A DNA stretch of 8,379 nucleotides from CAVVIO01 sp963748095 (lineage in GTDB: Bacteria; Bacteroidota; Bacteroidia; Bacteroidales; UBA10428). The notes beneath the pieces are model-generated. The model saw only the letters and a program-made list of their open reading frames with translations. It was not told the DNA's origin and did not search any database. Shown here piece after piece: positions 1 to 7,153 of the stretch. The number at the start of each line of letters is the position of its first letter. Within the stretch, counting starts at the first letter, position 1. The stretch is from NCBI GenBank assembly GCA_963748095.1, contig CAVVIO010000050.1:1-8379 (forward strand), given 5' to 3'. The position numbers were made by a program, and so were the translations under genes.

Positions 1-201
1 AATATAAAATATATTTCAGGAAAAAACAAATTACCAATATTAACTTATTCCATATATAGGAAGTTACACTCACGAATCTCGTCTATTTATCGGATTAAAC
101 GAAAACAGATTATCGGAAGGACATGTATCAAAATTTTGTATTTTTAATCAATTACGTAAATCATAACACATTAATCATACAAACCAACTAACTATATTCC
201 T

Positions 202-1263
202 ATGAAAAGACGTGACTTTCTGATAAATGTACCGGTGGCAGGATTATCCATTGGAATAACCGGTTCCCTGGTAGCAGGCTGTTCCGGTTCAACTGAAGTG
301 AAATCTTTTCAAAATAAAACCATCACCGAAAAAGTTAAAGCTGCCCTTTTCACCATGCAAAGGCGCACCTGGGAACAGGGGGTGGCCATGCAGGCTATGC
401 TCGAAACAGGAGAAGAAGAACTGGTAATATTAATGGCAAAAGATGCCGTATTATACCAGTCGCCTGACGGCCGGCTGGCTATGATAGGAGAAGATTCAGC
501 ACTTACAGATGCTGCCTCTCCCGGAGAAGCCGTATTGTGGGCCGCAAAAAAGACCGGAAACTCCAGGCTGATGGATGCTTTTAAAAAGCTGCTGGATTAC
601 ATGATGAAAAAAGCTCCACGTACTGAGGACGGTATCATTTACCATTTCACCAATATGCCGCAGGTGTGGAGTGACAGTAATTACATGCTTCCACCTTTCC
701 TGGCTGTTGCCGGCGAATACAATGAAGCATTAAAACAAATCAAGGGTGTTCGCTCTTTTTTGTGGAACAATGATAAAAAGCTTTTATCGCACATGTGGGA
801 TTGTGAAAAGAAAGCTTTTGCACGTAAGGATTTCTGGGGTGTAGGAAACGGCTGGACTGCTGCGGGTGTTACCCGTGTAATACGTTCTTTACCCGATTCA
901 ATGACAGAAGAAAAGAAGTACCTTGTGCAATATGTTCAGGATATTATCAATGGTTGTCTGGAATATATGCGAGACGATGGCTTGTTCCACAATGTCGTGG
1001 ATAATCCTCAATCATTTGTAGAAACAAATCTTTCACAAATGCTGGCATATTCCATATACCGCGGAATAAAAGGAGGATGGATTGATGAGAGTTACAGGGA
1101 AAAAGCTGATAAAATGCGTGCCGCAGCACGAGCAAAGGTAGATGAACTGGGACTGGTACAGGGAGTTTGCGGAGCACCGGAATTCGACCATGCCGGGACT
1201 GCTGCCGAAGGCCAGGTCTTTTTTCTGTTAATGGAACAGGCTTATAAGGAATTGATCGGTTGA
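202..1263 (+). CDS. GH88/GH105-family unsaturated uronyl hydrolase, predicted Tat-exported lipoprotein
   Basis: Predicted 353-residue (alpha/alpha)6-barrel hydrolase. Family members remove the unsaturated uronic acid that polysaccharide lyases leave at the non-reducing end of pectin or related oligosaccharides. The N-terminus has a twin-arginine motif (K2-R-R-D-F-L7), a hydrophobic stretch and a lipobox LVAG|C27, so a folded, lipid-anchored envelope protein is expected. No acidic surface-export signal follows Cys27. Family-like motifs are WEQG (57-60), WSDSNYMLPPFL (156-167), where Asp158 matches the catalytic Asp of the YteR-type 'WxDS' motif, HMWD (197-200), FWGVGNGW (211-218) and the C-terminal DHAGTAAEGQ segment (329-338). 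Bacterial GH105 enzymes such as YteR have an Arg inside the GNGW motif (WARGNGW); here it is Val214, which suggests a different substrate subgroup. The length is normal for the family. The ATG at 202 is chosen because the Tat motif follows it directly. No lyase or SusC/SusD genes adjoin it, so the substrate cannot be inferred. Confidence 0.85.
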   Translation: MKRRDFLINVPVAGLSIGITGSLVAGCSGSTEVKSFQNKTITEKVKAALFTMQRRTWEQGVAMQAMLETGEEELVILMAKDAVLYQSPDGRLAMIGEDSALTDAASPGEAVLWAAKKTGNSRLMDAFKKLLDYMMKKAPRTEDGIIYHFTNMPQVWSDSNYMLPPFLAVAGEYNEALKQIKGVRSFLWNNDKKLLSHMWDCEKKAFARKDFWGVGNGWTAAGVTRVIRSLPDSMTEEKKYLVQYVQDIINGCLEYMRDDGLFHNVVDNPQSFVETNLSQMLAYSIYRGIKGGWIDESYREKADKMRAAARAKVDELGLVQGVCGAPEFDHAGTAAEGQVFFLLMEQAYKELIG

Positions 1264-1279
1264 TAAATATATAACCGCA

Positions 1280-3565
1280 TTAAAATTTTTTATACGAAAT
1301 GGACAGTCCTGCAAAATAATTAACCGGTGGGCCGGGATAATAATAACGGGGAGCTGCATTGTTAAAACCAGTTGCATTCACCAATATCATGGAAGCATAT
1401 TTTTCATTAAATACGTTTCTTATTCCGGCATACAGATTAAGTATGAAATTGCTGAAAAGTTCTTTCCTGTAACCGATCTTAACGTTTACAAGTTTATAAG
1501 CGTCAGAATATTTTGTATTGGCATCATTCATCGGCATAGCATCAGAATAAAAATAACTGACATTGCCGTAAATTCCGGAGCCCCACTCCCACTCCAATCC
1601 TGCATTCATCACATTTGGTGCTACTCCGGGTAAATGATTACCTGCATAATTATTTTCCAGATCCTGATACTGGAGATAACGGTAATCAGCATAAGTATAT
1701 GAAAGAAAGACATCTGCCTGGTTGCTGTTCTCCGGAGTCAATAGGTCGAACTTTAGTAATCCTTCGAATCCGTTATGTGCCGATTTTCCTGCATTCACAC
1801 CTACATACTGGTCCTCGCCGACACGACGCGGTACCAGTAGGTTTTTAACCTGAATGGTATAAACAGAGAAATCATAATACAACCGGCTGCTGAATATTCT
1901 CCCTCGTGAGCCGGTTTCATAATTAACCCCTGTCTCCGGTTTGATGTGCGGGTTAATAAGCCCTGAAGGAGTAAGTGTTTCATCGAGTGAGGGCGGAGAA
2001 AATCCCTGACTGATTACAGCGTATACAGCCAGTTCCTTATGGATCCGGTAGTTAACCGAAATACGGGGAGAAAAAACGGGTCGAAAAGTATAATCACCTG
2101 ATAAATTGTTGGAGTCGGCATGAAAGCGGTCGAGATAGCTGTAATAGGTGGAATTATAATTGAATCCGGCAGATAACGTAAGCTTCTCTCCAATATCCAT
2201 GTCAGCCAGAGAAAACAAATTGTAATATATCCTCTTTTCGAAGTTATCACTCAGCTTTTGTCCCTCAGTTCCTGCATTCAATGTTTCAAAAGTATACCAT
2301 GTATAGCTCTCATGATAGAATTCAGCGCCATACATCCATCGTAACCTGACCTTAGATAACGTGAATTCGTTGGTGAACTTTGTACGTCCGCCCCATGCCA
2401 GCGAATTATTCGAAAGTATATTAAATGGTCTTAATTCGGTTCCGTTATTGATCACGGAGTAAACACTGCTCTGATTATTGAATTTTTTTGAAAAGTTGTA
2501 TTGAATACTCAGTCCTGAAAGTAACCTGTTATACTGTTCAAACCCTTTTACACTCATCCAGTTGGAAGCTGCGGCTGTAGGATCATTCCTGAAAGTAGCG
2601 CTATCGATCGAACTGGGAATATGGGATTTGAGATGAATAAAATTTGTCAAAAATTTCAAGGTGAATTTGTCACTGCGGTACCCAGATAGTAACCAAAAAG
2701 AATTTCGCAAATAACGGCTGTTTTCACGAAATCCAACACTGGCAAGTCTGTTTCCGGACACGGAAGTTGAAAATACCGGAGTATTTGTTTGAGCGGAAAC
2801 CGAATTCTTCCAAAGTCCGAAAGAACCGGTCATGTTATCGGTTTGCATTTTAAATTTTTCTGTACCAGGTTTTCGGGTATAAAGGTGAATAAGGCCTCCC
2901 AGTCCGGCTCCATAAATACTGGATGCAGGTCCCTTGATAATCTCTACCCTTCCGAGCTGTGCCATATCAATATCCTCGAGTGTGGTAGTTCCGTCACCGC
3001 TGGTTAGTGGAATATCATCCAGATAAGCCCTGATCTTGTTAGTCCCGTAAGGTGTACGTGAGCCTATCCCACGTATGGAAATCCTGTTGGTGTTTAGCGC
3101 ACCGCTTTGCATAAATACTCCCGGAACGCGATTAAGCGACGGGGCAATATTAACACCACGGTCAAGTGAAAGGCCTTCGCCTGTGATCAGCCCGATTGTT
3201 CCCGGTAAAGCAATAATTTTCCGGTTGAACTGGTAAGCTGACACCACAGCCTGATCGATGTGAATACGTGAAACAGGAAGACGTATCTTCAGTTTGTTCA
3301 TGTTTTTATGAATAGTAACAACCTGAGATTGATATCCCAGGCAGGAAACATGAATTTCATGTATGGTATCTGGTAAAAAGATGCTAAAGTATCCGGAGGA
3401 ATCGGTAATGCTGCCTTTTCCATCCCGTGTTGTCACAGTAGCTCCCGCGAGTGGTTTGAAATTAGTTGCATTATAAACATAACCGTTTACCTGAGCGCTG
3501 ATTTCAGGAAGGTTACAAATAATTACTGTCAGTATTATTGTTATTCTGATGGTATAATTGTGCAC
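1280..3565 (-). CDS. TonB-dependent outer-membrane receptor (iron-complex/FecA-like type, substrate unknown)
   Basis: A 761-residue outer-membrane transporter that takes up a substrate using TonB-ExbBD energy. Domains in order: a Sec signal peptide (1-24, cleavage near ISA|Q); a carboxypeptidase-regulatory-like beta-sandwich (about 26-95, with GYVYNATNFKPLAGATV and SSGYFSI); a TonB-box-like segment DQAVVSA (104-110); a plug domain (about 115-225) with the typical RISIRGIGSR, YLDDIPL, VEIIKGPASSIYGAG and GGLIHLYTRKP motifs; then a beta-barrel of about 530 residues ending in a C-terminal Phe, as expected for Bam-dependent insertion. It is much shorter than SusC-type receptors (about 1000 residues) and has no SusD neighbour, so siderophore, iron-chelate or cofactor uptake is more likely than glycan uptake. 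The start is GTG at 3565. An in-frame TAA lies 6 codons upstream and no Met occurs before the end of the signal peptide, so GTG is the only sensible choice. No Fur-box-like site is evident. Confidence 0.9.
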   Translation of the reverse strand: MHNYTIRITIILTVIICNLPEISAQVNGYVYNATNFKPLAGATVTTRDGKGSITDSSGYFSIFLPDTIHEIHVSCLGYQSQVVTIHKNMNKLKIRLPVSRIHIDQAVVSAYQFNRKIIALPGTIGLITGEGLSLDRGVNIAPSLNRVPGVFMQSGALNTNRISIRGIGSRTPYGTNKIRAYLDDIPLTSGDGTTTLEDIDMAQLGRVEIIKGPASSIYGAGLGGLIHLYTRKPGTEKFKMQTDNMTGSFGLWKNSVSAQTNTPVFSTSVSGNRLASVGFRENSRYLRNSFWLLSGYRSDKFTLKFLTNFIHLKSHIPSSIDSATFRNDPTAAASNWMSVKGFEQYNRLLSGLSIQYNFSKKFNNQSSVYSVINNGTELRPFNILSNNSLAWGGRTKFTNEFTLSKVRLRWMYGAEFYHESYTWYTFETLNAGTEGQKLSDNFEKRIYYNLFSLADMDIGEKLTLSAGFNYNSTYYSYLDRFHADSNNLSGDYTFRPVFSPRISVNYRIHKELAVYAVISQGFSPPSLDETLTPSGLINPHIKPETGVNYETGSRGRIFSSRLYYDFSVYTIQVKNLLVPRRVGEDQYVGVNAGKSAHNGFEGLLKFDLLTPENSNQADVFLSYTYADYRYLQYQDLENNYAGNHLPGVAPNVMNAGLEWEWGSGIYGNVSYFYSDAMPMNDANTKYSDAYKLVNVKIGYRKELFSNFILNLYAGIRNVFNEKYASMILVNATGFNNAAPRYYYPGPPVNYFAGLSISYKKF

Positions 3566-3576
3566 CCGGATTTTTT

Positions 3577-3607
3577 CAAATTAAAGAGGTTAGAGAATGT
3601 AAATAAA
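3577..3607 (-). promoter_or_regulatory. Candidate Bacteroidota promoter for the TonB-dependent receptor
   Basis: Read on the minus strand, TTTA (3607-3604), a 19-nt spacer and TTAATTTG (3584-3577) resemble TTTG-N19-TAnnTTTG, with one mismatch in each element. The -33-like element falls inside the U-tract of the upstream terminator. The predicted start of transcription would leave a leader of fewer than 10 nt before the GTG codon. The receptor needs some promoter because a terminator lies just upstream, but this particular match is weak. Confidence 0.3.
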
Positions 3608-3641
3608 AAAGCTGCTGATATAACCAATATCAACAGCTTTT
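3601..3641 (-). terminator. Rho-independent terminator of the PepSY-like gene
   Basis: A hairpin with outer arms AAAAGCTG (3607-3614) and CAGCTTTT (3634-3641), one C/A mismatch, inner arms TGATAT (3616-3621) and ATATCA (3627-3632), and a 5-nt loop. On the minus strand it is followed directly by a T-rich run (TTTTTTATTT, 3610-3601, partly within the stem base), as expected for an intrinsic terminator. It lies 35 nt past the stop of the PepSY-like gene and 35 nt before the receptor start codon, so it should largely uncouple the two genes. Confidence 0.8.
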
Positions 3642-3675
3642 GTTTAACAAGAATGTATACCTTCAGATAACAGCC

Positions 3676-4236
3676 TTATGAAACGGGTAAGACTGATCCG
3701 TTATCGTCATAGTAAAGAGTCTTTCTATGCTGACCTTTTTCTACCTTTACTATATATTCTTTGGTATTCTTTATTCCATCGGTAATTATAACTTTGTCCT
3801 TATCAATATCCCAGCCTTTATATTTACTGGAAGCAATAGCACGCGTAACCTGTTCCGGAAGAGCCATATTCTTCAATACTTCACGCTCGCGGATTAACTT
3901 TCCTTTTGACGTATAAACAGCATCTATCCTGCTGCCATCATTAGCTTTAACATATACGGCATACCTGTCGGGTTTTTGTTTTCCCTTCATTTCGTTGGTG
4001 TTTAACACATTCCATCCGTATTTTTTAAACAGATACGGAAAAGTATACCACTGCATTACCTGACCTGTCATAAAGTCCTTTTTAATAGCGGAGGCCAATG
4101 GGGCAGGTACTTTACTCTCCGGGATCACAAGCTGTTTCATAGGTACCTGCGTTAACACAGAATTTCCAAAACTCTGGGCAAAATCCGGTAAAATGAATAC
4201 CGCTAACAAACTGCTTAATAAAATTAATTTTTTCAT
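3676..4236 (-). CDS. Secreted protein with two PepSY-like repeats
   Basis: A 186-residue protein with a Sec signal peptide (MKKLILLSSLLAVFILPDFA, cleavage near residue 20), so periplasmic or secreted. The mature part appears to hold two related units of the PepSY-like/BLIP-like fold seen in small Bacteroidota envelope proteins. Unit 1 is about residues 42-122 (VPAPLASAIKKDF ... DAVYTSKGKLI). Unit 2 is about 125-186 (LPEQVTRAIASSKYKGWDI ... EYIVKVEKGQHRKTLYYDDNG). Both share an 'LP/VP..+ AI' helix followed by strands and a 'DG/NG' or 'KGKL' turn. It has no catalytic motif, and PepSY-like proteins of this type have no proven biochemical role. It is the gene immediately upstream of the TonB-dependent receptor on the same strand, but a terminator separates them. 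The ATG at 4236 directly precedes the signal peptide. Confidence 0.75.
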   Translation of the reverse strand: MKKLILLSSLLAVFILPDFAQSFGNSVLTQVPMKQLVIPESKVPAPLASAIKKDFMTGQVMQWYTFPYLFKKYGWNVLNTNEMKGKQKPDRYAVYVKANDGSRIDAVYTSKGKLIREREVLKNMALPEQVTRAIASSKYKGWDIDKDKVIITDGIKNTKEYIVKVEKGQHRKTLYYDDNGSVLPVS

Positions 4237-4266
4237 AACATTGCATTTTTAAGTTTAACTTCTAAA

Positions 4267-4285
4267 TAATTGATTGGATCAATTA
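4267..4285. promoter_or_regulatory. Perfect inverted repeat, candidate operator or leader hairpin
   Basis: TAATTGAT-TGG-ATCAATTA: two perfectly complementary 8-bp arms around a 3-bp spacer, 31-49 nt upstream of the PepSY-like start codon. It would sit just downstream of the transcription start if the 4298-4330 promoter is right, or between the -33 and -7 elements of an alternative promoter (CAAA 4288-4291 and CTAAATA 4262-4268 on the plus strand, N19). Either position suits a dimeric regulator. It could also fold as a weak AU-rich hairpin in the mRNA leader. Confidence 0.45.
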
Positions 4286-4297
4286 ACCAAATTCCTC

Positions 4298-4330
4298 CAA
4301 GTATACCGGACACATCTAATATTTTTCAAT
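4298..4330 (-). promoter_or_regulatory. Candidate Bacteroidota promoter for the PepSY-like gene
   Basis: On the minus strand, ATTG (4330-4327), a 21-nt spacer and TATACTTG (4305-4298). The -7 element matches TAnnTTTG in five of its six fixed positions. It predicts a leader of roughly 55 nt containing the inverted repeat at 4267-4285. A weaker alternative lies at 4262-4291 (TTTG-N19-TATTTAG). Confidence 0.35.
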
Positions 4331-4542
4331 TGTGCCAGCCTGATACTTAAATCTTCTTTTTTAATAATCTCAATCATAAAAAATATCATTTTAATTTCAT
4401 TAAAAACATATATTACAACAATCCATAATTTCAATGGTTAATTGGTATTCAATTCATTTATAAATTTTTAACATTAAAATAATTTTCAACTTGAAGATAT
4501 AAAGATGAGGTGAGACGATCCTGCTTAAATGCTTCGTTACAT

Positions 4543-4573
4543 TTTCTATTAGTTATCGAAATCATTATATTTA
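4543..4573 (+). promoter_or_regulatory. Candidate Bacteroidota promoter for the SpeE-like membrane gene
   Basis: TTTC (4543-4546), a 19-nt spacer and TATATTTA (4566-4573), close to the TTTG-N19-TAnnTTTG consensus. Transcription would start near 4580, giving a leader of about 28 nt before the ATG at 4608. The architecture is nearly identical to the promoter of the downstream radical SAM gene (TTTC-N19-TATATTTG). Confidence 0.45.
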
Positions 4574-4607
4574 ATGCCAAATTATCCTTCTGTATTTTCT
4601 GAAAGTC

Positions 4608-7139
4608 ATGAATGCAAAATACTTGTTATTTCCGATTGTCATTATTATACTCATTTTGTATTTCAGCACTTTTCTGCTGAGTAATTTTAATCTCATACGA
4701 AAAAAAACACACCGCCAAATATGGAACAACCTTTTGTTAGTGACCTTTCTGGTTACTGCCATATTGGGATTATTACTGGCCATACAGGTAAATTACAAGT
4801 TGAAAATACCTTTGATTAAAGAGTTACTGGTGTGGCATGTTGACTTCGGTATTGGTATGACACTGATAGCAGTTTTTCATTTTTCGTGGCACTGGAATTA
4901 CTATCTTAATATGTTCAGAAAACCAAAAGAATCAGCTGGCAGGAGTGAAAAGAATGCCGGATTACAAACTTCTGAAGCTGAACCGGGATCTGTTTCCTTT
5001 TCAATAAAACAATTGTACATTCCCGTGTTATTACTTGGTTTTACTACTATAATCACTCAGGTCATCCTGTTGCGGGAATTTATATCAGTATTCCAGGGAA
5101 ACGAACTTATTACCGGGTTAATACTATCATCGTGGATGATCCTTACAGGTATAGGCGCCTATCTCGGCCGCTACAATAAATATATACTAAGAAAAAATAC
5201 ATTTCTGTTTTACCAACTGTTACTTACAGGCCTGCTTCCTATCATTACGGTAACTTTGCTAGATACCCTTAAAAACATCGTATTCGAACCAGGTATTGCT
5301 ATCAGTCCTTTTCAGATAACTGGCAGTGCTGTTATCCTGCTTCTTCCGTTTTGCCTGTTTTCGGGATTCTCTTTCACTTTTTTTGCATCAGCCATATCCC
5401 GTCAACAACAACAAAACAAAATTGATATAACTTATGCCCTGGAAGCAGCAGGAAGTGTTGCCGGAGGGTTATTGTTCAGTTTTCTGCTGGTATATATTTT
5501 CACCACTTACCAGGTACTGGCATTATTGTTCCTGATTAATGCAGTTGTTGCATTTTTTTATGGAAAGAGTATAAAAAACAAACAGCTTCGAACCTTTTCC
5601 CTAACTTTAAGTATTCTTTTATATACAGCATCCCTTTTTTTTCACCCCGATATCCGGATAAAATCGTTTTTGTTCCCCAATCAAAAAATAACATACCTGA
5701 ATGATACACCGTATGGTAACCTGGTAGTTACCCGTATTGCTGGCCAGCAGAATTTCTATGAAAACAATACATTGCTATTCACCACTGAAAATACCATTGC
5801 CAATGAAGAAGCAGTACATTATGCCATGTTGCAGCATCCTTCTCCCAAACGTATTTTATTGGTTTCCGGTGGAATAACCGGTCTGGCCCGTGAAATAGAA
5901 AAATATCATGTCGACAGTATTGATTATGTTGAAATGAATCCATGGCTGATAGAGGTGGCAAACCGGTTTACCGGTAACCTTGCATCGGAAAAGCTTACAA
6001 CCATTATGCAGGATGCCCGACTGTATATCAAAAATAGCAGTCAGAAATATGATGTTGCACTGATAAATTTACCCGAACCCTCTACCGCACAACTGAACCG
6101 ATACTATACAATTGAATTCTTCCGGGAACTTAAATCAAAATTAAATAAAGGGGGAGTTATTTCACTTGGTTTACCTTCCACTGCCAACTACCTTAGTAAA
6201 GAGGCCATCATGGTGAATTCCATCCTGTTCAACACTCTTCATAAAGTATTTAAGGAAATTATTATTATCCAGGGAGAACGTGATTATTTTATTGCATCTG
6301 ACAGAAATCTACAACTTGATATTGCACATAGAGTTGAATTAAGGGGACTGAATAATGAATATGTTAATTCTTATTATATCGATGACAATTCTATAGAAGA
6401 ACGGAACAATTATATCCTCGGCAATCTGCAGCCGGATGCACCTGTAAACTTCGATTTTGAACCTGTTGCCTATTTTCACCAGGTGGGATTCTGGTTATCG
6501 CAATTTCATGTAAATACCACCCTGCTTTCTGTTTCTGCTATATTACTTCTTTTTTTGATGGCTTATTTTCTCAGCCGACTGAACCCGGTTGCCCTTGGTA
6601 TGTTTACAGCAGGTTTCACCGGAAGTTCATTCGAAATTATCATCATAATGGCCTTTCAGATCATCTATGGTTATGTATATCATACTATTGGCATTATCAT
6701 TTCTGTGTTTATGGCCGGGCTTGCATTAGGAGCCATATTCAGAAACCGGTTTATACGAAACATCCATCGCAGAAATTATATGCTGATCCAGTTAATGATC
6801 GCTGCTTTTGCCTTCCTGCTGCCCTTGGTAATACTGCTGATGAAAAAATACAGCATTCACACTTTAGCCATCCAGGCAGGTTTTGTAATATTGATGCTTG
6901 TAATTGCTTTTCTGGTGGGCATTCTGTTTTCGATGGCTACTATCCTCAAGAAAGCTGATTTTTCAAAGACTGCGGCTTCGATCTATAGTATTGATCTGGC
7001 AGGATCGGCATTAGGGGCATTGTTTACCGCCGTACTTCTGATACCGATTTTCGGACTAATAACCTATTCCCTGGTTCTGGGAGTTCTGAATATCCTGGCT
7101 ACCGGTACATTTTTTCTTAAAAAAAGCACTGTTACTTAG
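4608..7139 (+). CDS. Polytopic membrane protein with embedded spermidine-synthase-like domain
   Basis: 843 residues in four parts. (1) A three-helix N-terminal module (about 4-98); helix 3 holds His77, His91 and His95 and resembles DUF4405-type membrane segments. (2) Membrane module A (about 135-345, seven helices), with QVILLREF...GNEL...GIGAYLGR and YALEAAGSVAGG motifs. (3) A soluble SpeE/Rossmann-like domain (about 355-628) with TPYGNLVVTR, EEAVHYAMLQH (400-410), LLVSGGITG (417-425), YVEMNP (440-445), QDAR (468-471) and YDVALINLPEP (481-491). (4) Membrane module B (about 634-836, seven helices), which repeats the motifs of module A. Genuine aminopropyltransferases have GGGDGG in the nucleotide loop, VEID and a D-x-x-D-P catalytic motif; here these read SGGITG, VEMN and NLPEP, so true polyamine synthesis is doubtful. 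The family assignment (fused membrane/spermidine synthase-like) is firm; the reaction is unknown. A GAAAG at 4601-4605 is a weak Shine-Dalgarno. It lies 149 nt upstream of the AmrS-like gene on the same strand. Confidence 0.85.
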   Translation: MNAKYLLFPIVIIILILYFSTFLLSNFNLIRKKTHRQIWNNLLLVTFLVTAILGLLLAIQVNYKLKIPLIKELLVWHVDFGIGMTLIAVFHFSWHWNYYLNMFRKPKESAGRSEKNAGLQTSEAEPGSVSFSIKQLYIPVLLLGFTTIITQVILLREFISVFQGNELITGLILSSWMILTGIGAYLGRYNKYILRKNTFLFYQLLLTGLLPIITVTLLDTLKNIVFEPGIAISPFQITGSAVILLLPFCLFSGFSFTFFASAISRQQQQNKIDITYALEAAGSVAGGLLFSFLLVYIFTTYQVLALLFLINAVVAFFYGKSIKNKQLRTFSLTLSILLYTASLFFHPDIRIKSFLFPNQKITYLNDTPYGNLVVTRIAGQQNFYENNTLLFTTENTIANEEAVHYAMLQHPSPKRILLVSGGITGLAREIEKYHVDSIDYVEMNPWLIEVANRFTGNLASEKLTTIMQDARLYIKNSSQKYDVALINLPEPSTAQLNRYYTIEFFRELKSKLNKGGVISLGLPSTANYLSKEAIMVNSILFNTLHKVFKEIIIIQGERDYFIASDRNLQLDIAHRVELRGLNNEYVNSYYIDDNSIEERNNYILGNLQPDAPVNFDFEPVAYFHQVGFWLSQFHVNTTLLSVSAILLLFLMAYFLSRLNPVALGMFTAGFTGSSFEIIIIMAFQIIYGYVYHTIGIIISVFMAGLALGAIFRNRFIRNIHRRNYMLIQLMIAAFAFLLPLVILLMKKYSIHTLAIQAGFVILMLVIAFLVGILFSMATILKKADFSKTAASIYSIDLAGSALGALFTAVLLIPIFGLITYSLVLGVLNILATGTFFLKKSTVT

Positions 7140-7153
7140 TAACCAAATATGAT

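Larger units (their letters stand above)
4237..4607. other. AT-rich divergent intergenic region without a gene
   Basis: 371 nt between the divergently transcribed PepSY-like gene and the SpeE-like membrane gene. I see no convincing coding frame, tRNA or known riboswitch. What it holds: a perfect inverted repeat (4267-4285), a candidate promoter for the minus-strand gene (4298-4330) and a candidate promoter for the plus-strand gene (4543-4573). The central part, about 4331-4540, is A/T-rich with no structure I can support. Confidence 0.7.

Noticed and set aside
139..146. TATTTTTA as a -7 promoter element for the GH105-like gene
   Set aside because: It matches TAnnTTTG except the last base, but nothing resembling a -33 element lies 19-21 nt upstream, and the region is so A/T-rich that such matches are expected by chance.
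1257..1277. Hairpin CGGTT...AACCG as terminator for the GH105-like gene
   Set aside because: A five-pair stem with a long A/T loop, and the T-run starts 8 nt later; too weak to annotate as a terminator.
1280..3565. SusC-type glycan transporter in a polysaccharide utilization locus with the GH105-like gene
   Set aside because: The protein is about 250 residues too short for SusC, no SusD follows, and the hydrolase gene is convergent, so no shared operon exists.
4280..4444. 9-mer CAATTAACC at 4280-4288 repeated in inverse orientation at 4436-4444
   Set aside because: A single 9-bp match in a 371-nt A/T-rich region is near chance expectation.
4571..4783. Minus-strand reading frame of 70 codons overlapping the start of the SpeE-like gene
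   Set aside because: It lies antisense to a clear membrane-protein gene, has no recognisable domain and is best explained as a shadow frame. The other short frames inside the GH105, receptor and SpeE-like genes were dropped for the same reason.
7131..7143. GTTAC-TTA-GTAAC inverted repeat over the stop codon of the SpeE-like gene
   Set aside because: The stem is only 5 bp and no T-run follows, so it is not a credible terminator.
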